Origin: an uncultured Mycoplasma sp. | GTDB taxonomy: Bacteria; Bacillota_I; Bacilli_A; Mycoplasmatales; Metamycoplasmataceae | Length of the DNA stretch: 38,514 bases | Direction of reading: 5' to 3' | Assembly: GCA_947039385.1 (NCBI GenBank) | Contig: CAMQYR010000002.1 | Span: forward strand, 1-38,514 | In this document: piece by piece, positions 10,960-23,521 of the stretch | Layout of the letters: each line of letters begins with the position of its first letter | How positions within the stretch are numbered: the stretch's first letter is position 1 | Position numbers and translations under genes: made by a program | The notes under the pieces: generated by a model | What the model was told of the DNA's origin: nothing | What the model saw: the letters and a program-made list of their open reading frames with translations, nothing else | Databases searched by the model: none

Positions 10960-12555
10960 TTAAGGTAATGTATTGGTTTCATTTACTAACTTTAAATCAT
11001 TTTGATTTTCAATTTCCAAGTCAATATTCTTAAATAGGTTTTTCTCACCTTGAAATCTAAAAAGCAAATAATTTATAAGTGGTAATAATACAAAAATTAA
11101 AGCAAATACTAATTGCAAGATGACAACAACTAAATTTGATATAGCAATCCCTACTCCATGATACAAGGATGCATCATTTATATACAAACCTCAATTAGAA
11201 TTGCCATTTTTATCTTGAATAGCTGATAATATAACAAATATTAAACTAAGCAACATTGAAAGAAATACACCGATTATAGATATGAAAACAAAAATAGAGT
11301 ATATTCAAGGATACTTACTTTTATGTGTTGTTTTTTTAATATATATATTTTTTCAGTATAAAAATATTAATGTAGCATAAACTAAAAAGAAAAAGAAAAC
11401 AATATAGTTTGACATACCATCTACAAAATTATCTGAGTTCATTAGAATGGTGGGAATTAGAATAACAAGCCACCAAAATGTTAGTGCAAGCAGTTGATAA
11501 ACCAACCCTGAATTTTTATATCCAATTTTTTTATTTAATTGTTTTGAAAAAAAAACTTTTTCAGAAAGAGAAATATTTTCAAATTCCGAAACTGCTCCTG
11601 CAATAATTGCGTTTGTTGTACCAGTTGCAGAAATAAAAATAAAAAACACCACAAATACACTTAATCCATTTTCAATATTTTTATTACTAGCAAAAACATT
11701 TTGGATTATTGATTCAACTGCTCCTGCCCCCTTGCTATCATAATGTAAAATAGTTGCCATAGTAACTAGCAAGTAAACCATTACAACCAATAACATACTC
11801 ATAATGAAAACCTTAGAAACAATCTTTTCACCACCTTTAATTTTTTTAGAAAGCGATCCCACTCCAACAAATGCATCAAATCCAAACAGAGCAGCGGGAA
11901 GAGACTTCATCATTCCTTGAAAAACCATTACAAATGAATCGTTTTTATTTTCATTGGATGGTATAAAAGCATTTACACCACCTTGATGGTTGGAGTTAGG
12001 CAAGCCAATACCTACAAAAATAGCTATTATTAATGGAACAAACTTTAGGACTGTGGTTATGGATGTAAATATTCCGGATGATTTAATTGAAATTTTGTTG
12101 AGAAAAACATAAAATAATAATAAAGCAATAGAAAGAATAGCAACTCCATAAATAGGTATATTAACATTTTTATTATTTAGTTGAAGAAATCTCACAAAAA
12201 ATTCAATTGAAAAAAAAGATAAAACGATTGATAAAATACTATTATAAAAAAAAGAATAGTTTATTGTAACGGTATGTCTAAATCAATTTTGTTTTTTTGT
12301 TGAAATATTTTGAGCTCATCCAGATAATCCTGCAGGACCATTAGTTTTGACCATAGCAATTTTTCCAAAATGAATAGCTACTAAAAAAGCTATGGCTCCA
12401 GAAATAATTCATGTGGAAATTCAAGCTCAACCATTACCATTCACTTCGGCAGCAATACTTTTGTTTTTAAAGAAAATTCCAATCCCCACTATAGAACTTA
12501 TACAAATTGAAAGAGCTGAAAAAAAACCAAGTTTTTTGAAATTTTCTTCTTTCAC
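10960..12555 (-). CDS. APC-family amino acid permease, 531 aa
   Basis: GTG start 12553-12555 with SD AAAGGAG; VKEENFKKLGFFSALSICISSIVGIGIFFKNKSIAAEVNGNGWAWISTWIISG...; TAA 10960-10962; fragments in one frame with TGA=Trp. Confidence 0.85.
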
Positions 12556-12572
12556 TATTTTCTCCTTTGTTG

Positions 12573-12608
12573 AAATAATTTGTTTTATAAAATTAAAACA
12601 AATTATTT
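12573..12608. repeat. 15-bp perfect inverted repeat between UPF0154 and the permease
   Basis: AAATAATTTGTTTTA-TAAAAT-TAAAACAAATTATTT; contains the UPF0154 stop codon. Confidence 0.8.
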
Positions 12609-12830
12609 AGCATTTTTCATTGATTTCATAACATTTCTTATTTGAGCTTCTGAAGGTTTTCTCCCCATTTGAAGAAACATTGCTCTAATCATTTTTTCAG
12701 TAATTGGAGGATTTTCTCTCAATTGTTTTTCAAACATTTTTTTTGTAAAAAAGAATCCTAAGAAACCTCCAATTAAAAATAAAACAATTGACAAACCAAT
12801 TATTAATCCAACACCAAGTCATAAATTCAT
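12603..12830 (-). CDS. UPF0154 (YneF-like) small membrane protein, 75 aa
   Basis: ATG 12828-12830: MNLWLGVGLIIGLSIVLFLIGGFLGFFFTKKMFEKQLRENPPITEKMIRAMFLQMGRKPSEAQIRNVMKSMKNAK, the typical UPF0154 signature. Confidence 0.9.
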
Positions 12831-12909
12831 AAATACCCCCCAATTCTAACAAAAATAATTATATCATTTTTAAGTTCTAATAATAAAATATACAAAATGG
12901 ATAATTATA

Positions 12910-13731
12910 TTATTTTTTACTTTTAATTTTATCAACTATAATCTTAATTATAATTGGCAATATTAAAATTATCAAAATAGAAAAGAAAAATATTCTTCGG
13001 TAAGCTTTGTTCAATTCATCAATTGTTTTGTGAATTTCTATTTGTGAAATAACTTCATTACCAAAAAATGATTGAATATCTAGAATTCTCTTTTTTCTAA
13101 AAATTGTAAATCAAATATGGATAGTCATAACGCCAATCAAACAAATAATCATGTATATTTCTAAATATTCTGGTTTTGGACCTAAATCATTAATTCATGC
13201 TTTAAAATTAAATACTCATCAGTTAACGTCTTTTAATCATCAAAACATCAAAACAATTATTACTCCATAAAATAAAATGCCAATTGTAATTCAATTGTGA
13301 GCAACTTGTTTTTTATATAACTTGATGTAAATATCAGATATAAATGGTGGGGTTGTTTTTAAGCCAGAGGCTAAATCATCACGGTAAATATCAATTGAGT
13401 TTTTTGAGCTTCTATATTCTATAAAAGTGTAAATAAATTTTCCTAATGAAGATAAGGCAATTATTGAAGTTGGAACATATCAAAATCATCCTCATTTTAA
13501 TATCGTAGGTATTAATGAAATAATAATAATTTGTGATAGAAATAATAAAAAGCACAATACAAATACAAAAACATATCTTGTATTTTCATGTTTAAATACC
13601 TTATAAATTCCATTAGGGATAATGCCCTTAGGATCTTTTTTATAAATTGAATTTATTTTAACAGATGAAACTTTATATGGATTTTCTATAAAAGTAATTG
13701 TTCCAGTATCATAAATAGGTTTTATTTCCAT
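12910..13731 (-). CDS. Multi-pass membrane protein of unknown function, 273 aa
   Basis: MEIKPIYDTGTITFIENPYKVSSVKINSIYKK...; continuous frame with TGA=Trp to TAA 12910-12912; several TM segments. Confidence 0.75.
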
Positions 13732-13792
13732 AATTTCTCCATACTATTATATTATATTTATAAATTATATCAAATCCTTATAATTATTAAAA

Positions 13793-15613
13793 TTACATTT
13801 TTGTGTTTATGTAAAATAAAAGCATTTCAATATCGGCTGGATTTATTCCGGAAATTCTATAGGCTTGCCCAAGTGTTTCGGGCCTTATTTTTATAAGTTT
13901 TTGTTTAGCTTCTATTGCTAAATTTGGAATTGATTCATAATTAATATTATTTGGTAATTTCATAAATTCAAGTCTAATCATTTTTTCTGCAGCAATATTT
14001 TGTTTTTTAATATAACCTTCAAGTCTAGATTGAATAATTAAGCTATCTTTGTATTTAAAATCTTTAATAAAATCATCTGCATCAACATCAGGTCTAATAA
14101 GTACTTTAAATATTGATTGTCCATGCAATATTTTTAATTTAATAGCAATAGGATTAGTAGAAGAAATATATATATTTTTTAATTCTTCTATTTTATTGCT
14201 GATTGTTAAATATTTTAATTTGATTTCATCAAATCTTTTTTTGGTAATCATATTAGATTCTAAAGCATATTTAGCTAACCTAATGTCAGAGTTATCATTT
14301 CTTAATAATAATCTATATTCAGCTCTTGAAGTTAACATTCTATATGGTTCATTTGTTCCCTTAACTGTCAAATCATCAACAAGAACTCCGATGTATGAGT
14401 CGCTTCTTAAAATATTTAATGCTTCTTTATTTTTTAATTTTAATGAAGCATTAATACCAGCTATTAAACCTTGTCCAGCCGCTTCTTCATATCCGCTTGT
14501 CCCATTTATTTGTCCTGCAAAATATAAATTATCAATCAATTTTGATTCTAGTGACTTGTATAGCTGAAGTGAGTCAATTGCATCATATTCAATTGCATAT
14601 CCTCATTTAGCAACTTTTGAATTTTTTAATCCAGGGATTGTTCGAATAAATTTTTTTTGAATGTTAATTGGCATTGATGTTGACAAACCATTTATGTAAT
14701 AAATATCTCCTTTAGCTGTTTCTGGCTCAAAGAAAACCTGGTGTCTTTCTTTGTCTTTAAAGCGAACAATTTTATCTTCTATTGACGGACAATAGCGTGG
14801 CCCAACCCCATTAATTAATCCTGAGTACATGCTTGATTTTTTCAAATTGTCAATTATAATTTTATGAGTTTCACTGTTTGTGTATGTTAAGAAACAGTGA
14901 ATCTGTGATTTTAATTTTACATGTGATCAATAAGAAAAATTTAAATCTTCATTTTCTAACACTTCTTCTTCGACTTCTGAAAAGTCAATAGAATTTGTAA
15001 AAATTCTTGCTGGTGTTCCTGTTTTAAGTCTCATTAGTTTAAAGCCGATATCTCTTAAATTTTGAGATAGTTTTGAAGAAGTAGAATCTCCGTCAGGCCC
15101 AGAAATTGTAATATCACTTCCACGTAAAATTCTTGAATCCATATATGTTCCTGTGGTTATTATAGTAATTTTGGATTTTATTTCTTGTCCATTATCTAAT
15201 ACAACACCCATAACTTTTTTATCATAAATAATAAGTGAACTGACACTTTTTTCGATAATAGTTATATTTTTATCTTTTTCAACATATTCTAGAATTATTC
15301 TTGAATACTTATCTTTGTCAATTTGAGCTCTAATAGCTCTAACTGCCGGTCCTTTTGATTGGTTAAGCATTTTAACTTGAATCATTGATAAATCAGCAAA
15401 ATATGCTTGCATTCCACCCAGTGAATCTATTTCTCTTGTTATAATTCCTTTTGCCGGTCCGCCAATTGATGGATTACAAGGCATAGATGCTAGTTTATTT
15501 TTATCCAAAGTTATAAGGGCAACTTTGAAATTTTGTTTTGATAATGCAAATGCAGCTTCAATACCAGCATGGCCACCACCAACAACTATACCATCAAATA
15601 TTTTTTTATTCAT
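13793..15613 (-). CDS. mnmG: tRNA uridine-5-carboxymethylaminomethyl modification enzyme MnmG (GidA), 606 aa
   Basis: [27 protein letters not shown]...[24 protein letters not shown]...[18 protein letters not shown]; three fragments in one frame with TGA=Trp. Confidence 0.97.
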
Positions 15614-15657
15614 ATATACTTTCTTGTTAAATATAGACTAACACTTATATAAATGAT

Positions 15658-15708
15658 ATTTCAAAATTAAAAAAATAAATATAAATTTTATTTTTTTAAT
15701 TTTGAAAT
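15658..15708. terminator. 22-bp perfect inverted repeat (ATTTCAAAATTAAAAAAATAAA / TTTATTTTTTTAATTTTGAAAT) downstream of pyrG, upstream of mnmG
   Basis: Direct reading: arms 15658-15679 and 15687-15708, 7-nt loop. Confidence 0.6.
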
Positions 15709-15715
15709 AAAATAA

Positions 15716-17311
15716 TTATTTTAAACTTTTTAAAAAGTTTGTAAATAAAGGGTGTGGATGCAACGGTGTAGCATTAAATTCAGGATGGTATTGGGTACCT
15801 AAATAAAACTTTTTATTATTCATTTCACAAGTTTCTATTAATCCATTTTTTATGTCAAAACCAGAAAAGGAAAAATTAAGTGTTTCCAATTTTTTTACAA
15901 ACTTTTTATTAACTTCATAACGGTGTCTATGTCTTTCAGAAGTCACACTAACACCATATATTTTTTTTATAAGAGATCCTTCTTTAAAAGCAACATCTGA
16001 TGACCCTAATCTTAATGTTCCGCCAAGCGAACTTTTTTCTTTGTTTATTAAATCAAAAATAAATTCACCTTTCTTAGATATTTCAGAAGAAGTTGCATTC
16101 TTATATCCAACTATTCTAGCTTGAGCAATAGTCATAGCTTGCATTCCTAAACAAATTCCTAAAGTTGGAACATCATTTTCTCTTGACCAAATAGAAACCT
16201 CAATTTTACCTTCAAATCCACGAACTCCAAAACCTGGTAGAATAATTATTCCATCAAAATTTTTCATTTTTGATTCAACATTATCTATTGTTATATTTTC
16301 TGATGCAATTCATATAAAATCTAATGAAACATTTTCATAAACAGATGATATAAAAAGCGCTTCTTTAATTGATTTATATGCATCTTCAAATTCTGTATAT
16401 TTTCCAATCATACCAATTTCTTTTTTCTCTTTCCCTCCTTTTTTAATTTTTGAAACAAATTCTGCTCATGGCTCTAAATTTGGCTCATCATACTTCATTT
16501 TAAAATATTTTAAAATATTTTTTGCTATATTTAAAGTTTCCAAAAACAAAGGAATTTCATAAACACAAGCAACGTCATGCAATGGTATAATTAATTCTTC
16601 TTTTAAAAATATAAAGTTTGATATTTTTGTACATATTGATTGTGGTAGTTTTTGATGACTTCTTAAAATAACCATATTTGGTTTTATGCCCAAAGCTAAT
16701 AATGAAGAAAGAGAATATTGTGTTGGTTTTGTTTTGAAATCTTTAGAAGTTTCTAAAAAAGGAATGTATGTTGTGTGAATGTAGAAAGTTTTATCTTTAT
16801 TAAAAGAACCGAATTCAGCAATAGCTCTAATAAATGCACTTGATTCCATGTCGCCAACCGTTCCTCCTATTTCTATTATTAAAAAATCGGGTTTGTGAAT
16901 TTTTGCTGTTTTAACAATTACTTCAAGTATTTCATTTGTAAAGTGAGGAATAATTTGAACAGTTTTACCATTATAAAATCCAGCTCTTTCCTTATTGATT
17001 AAATTTTGAAAAATTTTTCCTGAAGTATAATTAGAATCTTTTGTCAATTTTTGATCTATAAATCTTTCATAATGTCCTAAATCTAAATCGGTTTCACCAC
17101 CATCGCTAGTAACATAAACTTCTCCATGTTCATATGGAGAAAGAACTCCGGGGTCCTGATTTAAATATGGATCAAGTTTTTGGATAAATATTTTATGTCC
17201 TCTAGATTTTAATATGTTTCCGATGGAAGCTGAAATAATTCCTTTTCCAATTCCCGAAACCACACCACCTGTAACAAAAATAAATTTTGTTTTCCCAACT
17301 ACTTTCCCCAT
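15716..17311 (-). CDS. pyrG: CTP synthase, 531 aa
   Basis: KFIFVTGGVVSGIGKGIISASIGNILKSRG...QKLDPYLNQDPGVLSPYEHGEVYVTSDGGETDLDLGHYERF; GATase domain PGFGVRGFEGKI...PTLGICLGMQ. Fragments in one frame. Confidence 0.97.
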
Positions 17312-17505
17312 TAAAATTCCTCACAAGATTGTTTTTTATTAATGATAACATTTTAAATCAAAAAGAATTAAATTTATAAAATTCATAATCATAATTCAAT
17401 TATATTAAAATAAATTATTAATTTTTTATACTATCAATAATAACGCTATATTCGAACACTTCTATTTATGTATGAAAAAAAATGTCATATTTAATAGTTA
17501 CATAT

Positions 17506-18420
17506 ATGAGTATAAACAAAACAACTATGAGGCGAATTATTAAATTGATTAAAAAAATATTAATATTAATAGGATCGCAACACATTAGTTATAATCATAC
17601 CATCAGTAGTGATTGCTAATAAACATAACGACTCGCCCCAAAGGAACGCGTTTGTTTCAATTTTAGTAGGGATCTTGGTATAATAAAACAAGATTAGCAT
17701 AAGATGACTTACAAAGTTTTACAGTTATAAATAAAGATAATAGTTTTTTAAAAGAGATAAACCCCCATTTTTTTCAAGTATTATTAAGATAGGAGAAAAT
17801 GCATTTTTAGTTGTATTTCTTTACAATCTATTCAGTCACAACAGTTGGTAAAGAAGCGTTGAAAGGAACCATCAAGTTTTAGAAGCAACAAGTATTTTAA
17901 TTCCATTATCCTTAAAAGACTTAGTAGACAATACGGAGTTAAGTCCCGATATTTTAAAACAACTTAAATATCAAGATGATAAACCAGTTAATAGAGGTGT
18001 TTTAACAAAAGATATAGTAAAAGAAAATATGAATGGAGCACGATTGACAAAAAAACATATTTAAGTAAAACTGATTTAAACGGATATACAAGCATTGTCA
18101 AAGAAGCATTTACCATGATGAGATAATTAACTGAATAGATTTACTTGATTCAGTTGTAACTCTTGAAAAGAGTGCATTTGCATTTGCAACAAAATTACAA
18201 AAAATCACTATTCCTGACACAGTTATATCTATTGGGAAACAAGCGTTTTAGTGGATGTTCTAAATTAGATAATTTGCAAAAAGGGAAACTTCCAAAATAC
18301 ATTGATATATATGATCTTTTTTAAATGTAAAGGTAACAGACATCTACTTGCTAGATAATTTTAACTACCAAGAATGAATTCAGAAAATGTACCAATACGT
18401 AATACCCCCGTTCTAATCTA
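17506..18420 (+). pseudogene. Decayed BspA-like leucine-rich (LRR_5) secreted/surface protein
   Basis: Signal-peptide-like MSINKTTMRRIIKLIKKILILIGS then a frameshift into LVIIIPSVVIANKHND; later frames carry KSAFAFATKLQKITIPDTVISIGKQAF (LRR_5) then TAG and frameshifts. Confidence 0.7.
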
Positions 18421-18674
18421 TAACCTATAATATCCTGGTTTAATTGCCTAAAACATCAACATCTTCATGGGATATTTGGACAGAAGACAAGAAGAGTTAT
18501 TATGTAATCTTGGATTTCCTAAAGAGAAATTATGACCAAAAACTGACTTAGATCATTTACTCTTTTTTCATACATAAATTATAGTGTAGTTAATCATTAC
18601 ATTTTAATCTTTCCACACTTTGTAATCATTATTTAATATTCATACATTATTTTTGCTATATAATAAATAATATT

Positions 18675-19184
18675 ATGAATTTAGAAAAATATATTATGAA
18701 TATTCCTGATTTTCCTGAAAAAGGAATAAATTTTAAAGATATTTCACCTTTGTTAGCTGATGGAGAAGCATTAAATTATAGCGTTATTAAAATGGCAAGT
18801 CACTCATTAGATGCAGATGTTATTTTAGGTCCAGATGCTCGTGGTTTCTTGTTTGGAACTCCGGTTGCAGCAATATTGTCAAAACCATTTGTTATGGTGC
18901 GCAAACAAAAAAAACTTCCTGGAAAAGTTATTCAGAAAGAATATAAATTAGAATATGGCAAAAAAAACGTTTTAGAAATACAGAAAAATAGAATTAAATC
19001 AGGACAAAAAATTATCATTATTGATGATGTATTGGCAACAGGAGGAACAACTAAGGCAATAATTGATTTAGTTGAATCTCAGGGTGGAAAAGTAATTAAA
19101 ATAATTTTTTTATTAGAATTAATTGCATTAAAAGGTATGGAAAAATTTTCAGGAATTGAAGTAATTTCATTAGTAAAAATGTAA
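18675..19184 (+). CDS. apt: Adenine phosphoribosyltransferase, 169 aa
   Basis: IPDFPEKGINFKDISPLLAD, LGPDARGFLFGTPVA, IIIDDVLATGGTTKAI. Confidence 0.97.
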   Translation: MNLEKYIMNIPDFPEKGINFKDISPLLADGEALNYSVIKMASHSLDADVILGPDARGFLFGTPVAAILSKPFVMVRKQKKLPGKVIQKEYKLEYGKKNVLEIQKNRIKSGQKIIIIDDVLATGGTTKAIIDLVESQGGKVIKIIFLLELIALKGMEKFSGIEVISLVKM

Positions 19185-19206
19185 GGTTACTTTAGAGGAG
19201 GTTTTT

Positions 19207-21042
19207 ATGAAAGAATATAAAAAATATATAGATATACCTGAAAAGTATAGGTTTGATTTAGATTTTTTGTTGGAAGGCATACCAATAGAAGAACATATAA
19301 AAAATTATTTTAAATTAATTGAATTTGAAATAATTGAAAAAGATTCTAAGTATGACACACCTGAAAAATATTTACAAAATATACAAAACGGTGAAAAGGC
19401 ATCAATATTGGCAAACAAAATATTTAATTATATTAGTAATAATATAAATGTAAATATCGTTTCTCCAGAATTTAACAAGCTACAAGATGATTTAGAGTTT
19501 AAGTTATTTGAGTTTAATAAAAGGTTAGGGTCAGAAACAAATAGATTTTTTAATAATGAAGATAAATTAAGAGCATGAGTAGAATTACCATCTTTTAAAA
19601 ATTATAGAAAAGATATAATCTTTGCTTTAAATGGAAAAAAACATAAATTATCAAATAGCATTGAAGAATTTATCAAAAATATATCAAGAGCAGAAATTAG
19701 TGCAACTGATGTTTTTGGTATTTTGTCAAATTCTGAATTAAATTATAAAGAAGCCATTTCTAAAACTGGGAAAAAGACAAAGATAACTTTAGCAAATAGA
19801 GTTTCTCTTTTGAAATCAAAAGATGAGTTAGTTCGCAAGACCACATTTAATAATTGAAATGATGCATCACTTAAGCACAAAGGAACTTTTTCTAATTTGT
19901 TATATCAACATTTTAAAAATATTTCTACTTGATCTCTTGAAAGAAAATATGATTCAAGTGTTCAAGCTTTAATTGATGAAGATCAAGTAGATGATAAATT
20001 ACTTCAAGTGTTATATAAGGCTGTTCAAGATAATAATCATTATTTTCAAAGATTTTATTCTTTAAAAAGAAAATTTTTCAAAATCAAATTTGACAAAGAA
20101 ATGAAGCCATGAGACGGATTATTACCTTTAGTAGATATTAAAATTGATTATACAATTGAAGAGATGCAAAAAGAAGTTTATAATTCTTTAGAACCTATGG
20201 GAAATGAATATACAAGTAAGATAAAAGAAATGTTTGACAATAGATGAGTGGATTATTATTCAGTTCAAAACAAAAGATCAGGAGCATATTCAATAGGAGC
20301 ATCTTTTGGGTTAGAAAAAAAATATATTTTAATGAACTTTGATGGTTCAATTAGATCAGTTGCAACACTTGCGCATGAGGCGGGACATTCTATGCATTCA
20401 TATTTTTCTGATAATTCACAGCCAATAAGCCTTGCTCAATACCCAATTTTTTTAGCTGAAATTGCTTCTATTTTTAATGAGTTAATGTTGCAAAATTATT
20501 TATTAAATAACATTAAAGATCAAAATCTTAAGTTTCATTTACTATCAGAAGCAATTGAAGATTTTGAAGGAACAGTTCGTAGACAAACAATGTGATCAAA
20601 TTATGAATATGATTTATATAATTTAATAGATACCGGTAAATCTATTTCAACTTTTGAAGAAATAAAAAAAGTTTATGCAGAAAATGCTAAAAAATATTCT
20701 CTTAAAAAGAATGCTAAATTTGATAAGGATAATCAATTAATTGCTGCTGTAACTGTTCCACATTTTTATTATGATTTTTATGTATACAAATATGCAATAG
20801 GATTTATTGTTGCAAATTCATTTTTTCAAAAATATAAAAAAGAAGGTTTAATTGCATTACAAAATTACATTAATAAATTTTTAAAATCTGGCGGTTCTAA
20901 ATGGCCTATTGAGATATTGAATGATGCAGGAATCGATCTTTACGATCCAAATATTTATTATGAAGCATTTAATGTTTTAAAAATTAAAATTGATGAATAT
21001 GAAAAAATTGGAAATAAAATTTTCAAAGTAAAAAATAAGTAA
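19207..21042 (+). CDS. pepF: Oligoendopeptidase F, 611 aa
   Basis: [17 protein letters not shown] zinc motif, M3 family layout; continuous frame with TGA=Trp, TAA 21040-21042. Confidence 0.93.
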
Positions 21043-21045
21043 TTA

Positions 21046-21864
21046 TTACTTATTAACCAACTCAATAATTTTTTTACTAATAGCATTTGTATTATTGTTT
21101 CCAATTGTAGGCTTAATTATTTTAATTAAATCTTCAGTTGAGTTTTCTACGGCAAAACCAAATTCTTTAGAATGCATTATCATATCTAAATCATTTCCCG
21201 AATCTCCAAATGTAGCAATATGATCTTTTGCAATATGTAGATATTCTGATAAAAATTCTAAACCGGTTCATTTAGATATTCCTAGCGGATTAACATCTAT
21301 AAAAATGCCATTTGTTAGAAAAACATTTTGTTTGTGTAAAAATAATTTTTGAATAATAGGGAACACTTTAGTGCATTTTTCACGACTACCTTGAAGAGCG
21401 AGCTGTGTTATTATTTCATTATTAAATAGCATTTTATATTCTTTATTTTTTTTAATAAAAGTGATAAGTTTAAGATTGAATTCATCATCTATTAAAATGC
21501 TATTATAAAACCTTTTTGTTGGTCAAGTGTATGTTTTTGATTCTGTGTGTAGAATATATGAAAAATTAAATTCCTTGGCAAGATCCAACATTGTGAAATG
21601 ATTTTTTGATGATATACTTTTAATAAATATTATTTTTTGATTTTTAATATCATAAACTAAAGATCCATTATTACAAATAAAGAAATCAATATCGGGCATT
21701 ATTTCTAATAAATCTATAGCTCTTGAGTAAGGTCTACCAGTAGCAATAACTATATAGCTACCCTTAGACTTAGCATATTTAAAAGCTTTGTTTGTATCTT
21801 TGTGTGGTATTCCTTCATCTGTTAGTATTGTCCCATCAACATCAGTTGCAAATATCATTTTCAT
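21046..21864 (-). CDS. Cof-type HAD hydrolase, 272 aa
   Basis: MKMIFATDVDGTILTDEGIPHKDTNKAFKYAKSKGSYIVIATGRPYS; stop TAA 21046-21048, convergent with pepF 3 bp away. Confidence 0.9.
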
Positions 21865-21883
21865 AAACCCTCTTTAAACATTA

Positions 21884-22594
21884 TTATGTATTATTTTTTC
21901 GATATTTATTAATTTTCTCTTTTTTTAATTTTGGAATAGAAAAAATTAATGTGAATTCACCTTTAATAACTTTAGGCATTTTCATTATTATTTCTTTGGC
22001 CGTTCCATAAAAGTGCTCTTCAAATTTTTTTGTTAATTCTTTTCCTAAGAAAATTGATTCTTGTCCATTGAATACTTCATTTAAAATTTCAAGAGTAAAG
22101 AGAAGTTTATGTGGTGCAATAAAAAAAATATAAGTTCCATTTGTTATTTGATTTATTTGACTTATCATTTGAGATTTTTTATTTTTAGGAAAACCTAGAA
22201 AAGTAAAGTTAGGACCTAAACCAGAAATAACTATGGAAGTAGTTAGTGCTGATATTCCGGGTATAATTTCAAATGAAAAGTCATTTTTTTTAATTTCTTT
22301 TAGTAAATTAAATCCAGGGTCTGCAATCATAGGCATTCCTGCATCACTAATTAAAGCAACATTTTTTTTATTATTTAATAGTTCTATTATTCCCTTTGAA
22401 GAAGCGACTTCATTAAAATTATGATATGAAATAATTTTTTTATCTTTTATCTTTAGAAAATTTAGCAAAACTTTAGATGTCCTTGTATCTTCACAAGCAA
22501 TATAGTCTACTGCTTTAAGTGTTTCAATAGCTCGAAGTGTTATATCTTGTAAATTACCTATTGGAGTTCCTACAATGAAAAGTTTACCCTTCAT
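21884..22594 (-). CDS. rsmI: 16S rRNA (cytidine-2'-O)-methyltransferase RsmI, 236 aa
   Basis: GKLFIVGTPIGNLQDITLRAIETLKAVDYIACEDTRTSKVLL, ALISDAGMPMIADPG. Confidence 0.95.
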   Translation of the reverse strand: MKGKLFIVGTPIGNLQDITLRAIETLKAVDYIACEDTRTSKVLLNFLKIKDKKIISYHNFNEVASSKGIIELLNNKKNVALISDAGMPMIADPGFNLLKEIKKNDFSFEIIPGISALTTSIVISGLGPNFTFLGFPKNKKSQMISQINQITNGTYIFFIAPHKLLFTLEILNEVFNGQESIFLGKELTKKFEEHFYGTAKEIIMKMPKVIKGEFTLIFSIPKLKKEKINKYRKNNT

Positions 22595-23513
22595 AAATTT
22601 TTACCATTCTTAGCAAAAAATTTTCTTTTTGTAGATTGAAATTTCCTTTGTTATTTAAATTTTTTCTAAAAATAGATATTTCTTGAAGCATAGGTCCATA
22701 GTCTTTATTCCTAATTTTATATTTATTAATTAATGATTTGTGATTTGGAAATAATGGAAATTTTTCATCAATTGAAGTTTTTAATTGATAATAAAAATAT
22801 TCTAAAATACACAATAAATAGTTAACATTTTCCTTAGAAATATATTTGCTTAATTTAATTTTCATTTCATTAGGATTCAAAAGTCCAAAATTTAAAGCGA
22901 TAAATATTTCTTGATAAATCTTTTCAAAGTTTGTCATGTCAACTTGTTTAATTTTTTCTATACTTGGGAAAATATTTGCAAACAATCTAGTATATTTTTT
23001 ATCAATTTTGCTTTCAACAAAATCATCAATTATTTGATTTATTGTTTTCCTTTTAACTAAAATATTTTGCGATCTAGATTTAATTGTTGTGATTATCATA
23101 TCAATTTTATTTGTTGTCATAATAATATGAGTGTTGTATGAAGGATCTTCCATATATTTTAATAATGAATTTAATGAAAATTTATTTCCCAAATCAATAT
23201 CATTAATTATTAAAATTTTCTTATTGTTGTTAACTAAAGAAGTATTTGACATATTTTTAATAGTTGAAACTATATCATTTTTAGTGATTAATTTTTTTTC
23301 AGGGTTTATAACTAGTAAATCGGGGTAGTTTAGTTCTTCGAATGTTTTGCTTTTCATACATTTATTAGTATTACAAATCATCAATTTTACAGCTTCAAAA
23401 GCAACTTCTATTACATCTACACCAGGTTCGCCAAAAAATAAATAAGCATGAGAAAAAGTGTTATTAATTTTAGCATTTTCTATCACTTTTAGAGATTGAT
23501 TTTTATTGAACAT
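22584..23513 (-). CDS. holB: DNA polymerase III delta' subunit-like, 309 aa
   Basis: HAYLFFGEPGVD, KKILIINDIDLGNKFSLNSLLKYMEDPSYNTHIIMTTNKID; between tmk and rsmI as in other Firmicutes/Mollicutes. Confidence 0.85.
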   Translation of the reverse strand: MFNKNQSLKVIENAKINNTFSHAYLFFGEPGVDVIEVAFEAVKLMICNTNKCMKSKTFEELNYPDLLVINPEKKLITKNDIVSTIKNMSNTSLVNNNKKILIINDIDLGNKFSLNSLLKYMEDPSYNTHIIMTTNKIDMIITTIKSRSQNILVKRKTINQIIDDFVESKIDKKYTRLFANIFPSIEKIKQVDMTNFEKIYQEIFIALNFGLLNPNEMKIKLSKYISKENVNYLLCILEYFYYQLKTSIDEKFPLFPNHKSLINKYKIRNKDYGPMLQEISIFRKNLNNKGNFNLQKENFLLRMVKIYEG

Positions 23514-23521
23514 ATTTAAAA

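Noticed and set aside
14049-14567. Plus-strand 172-aa ORF
   Set aside because: Antisense shadow of mnmG.
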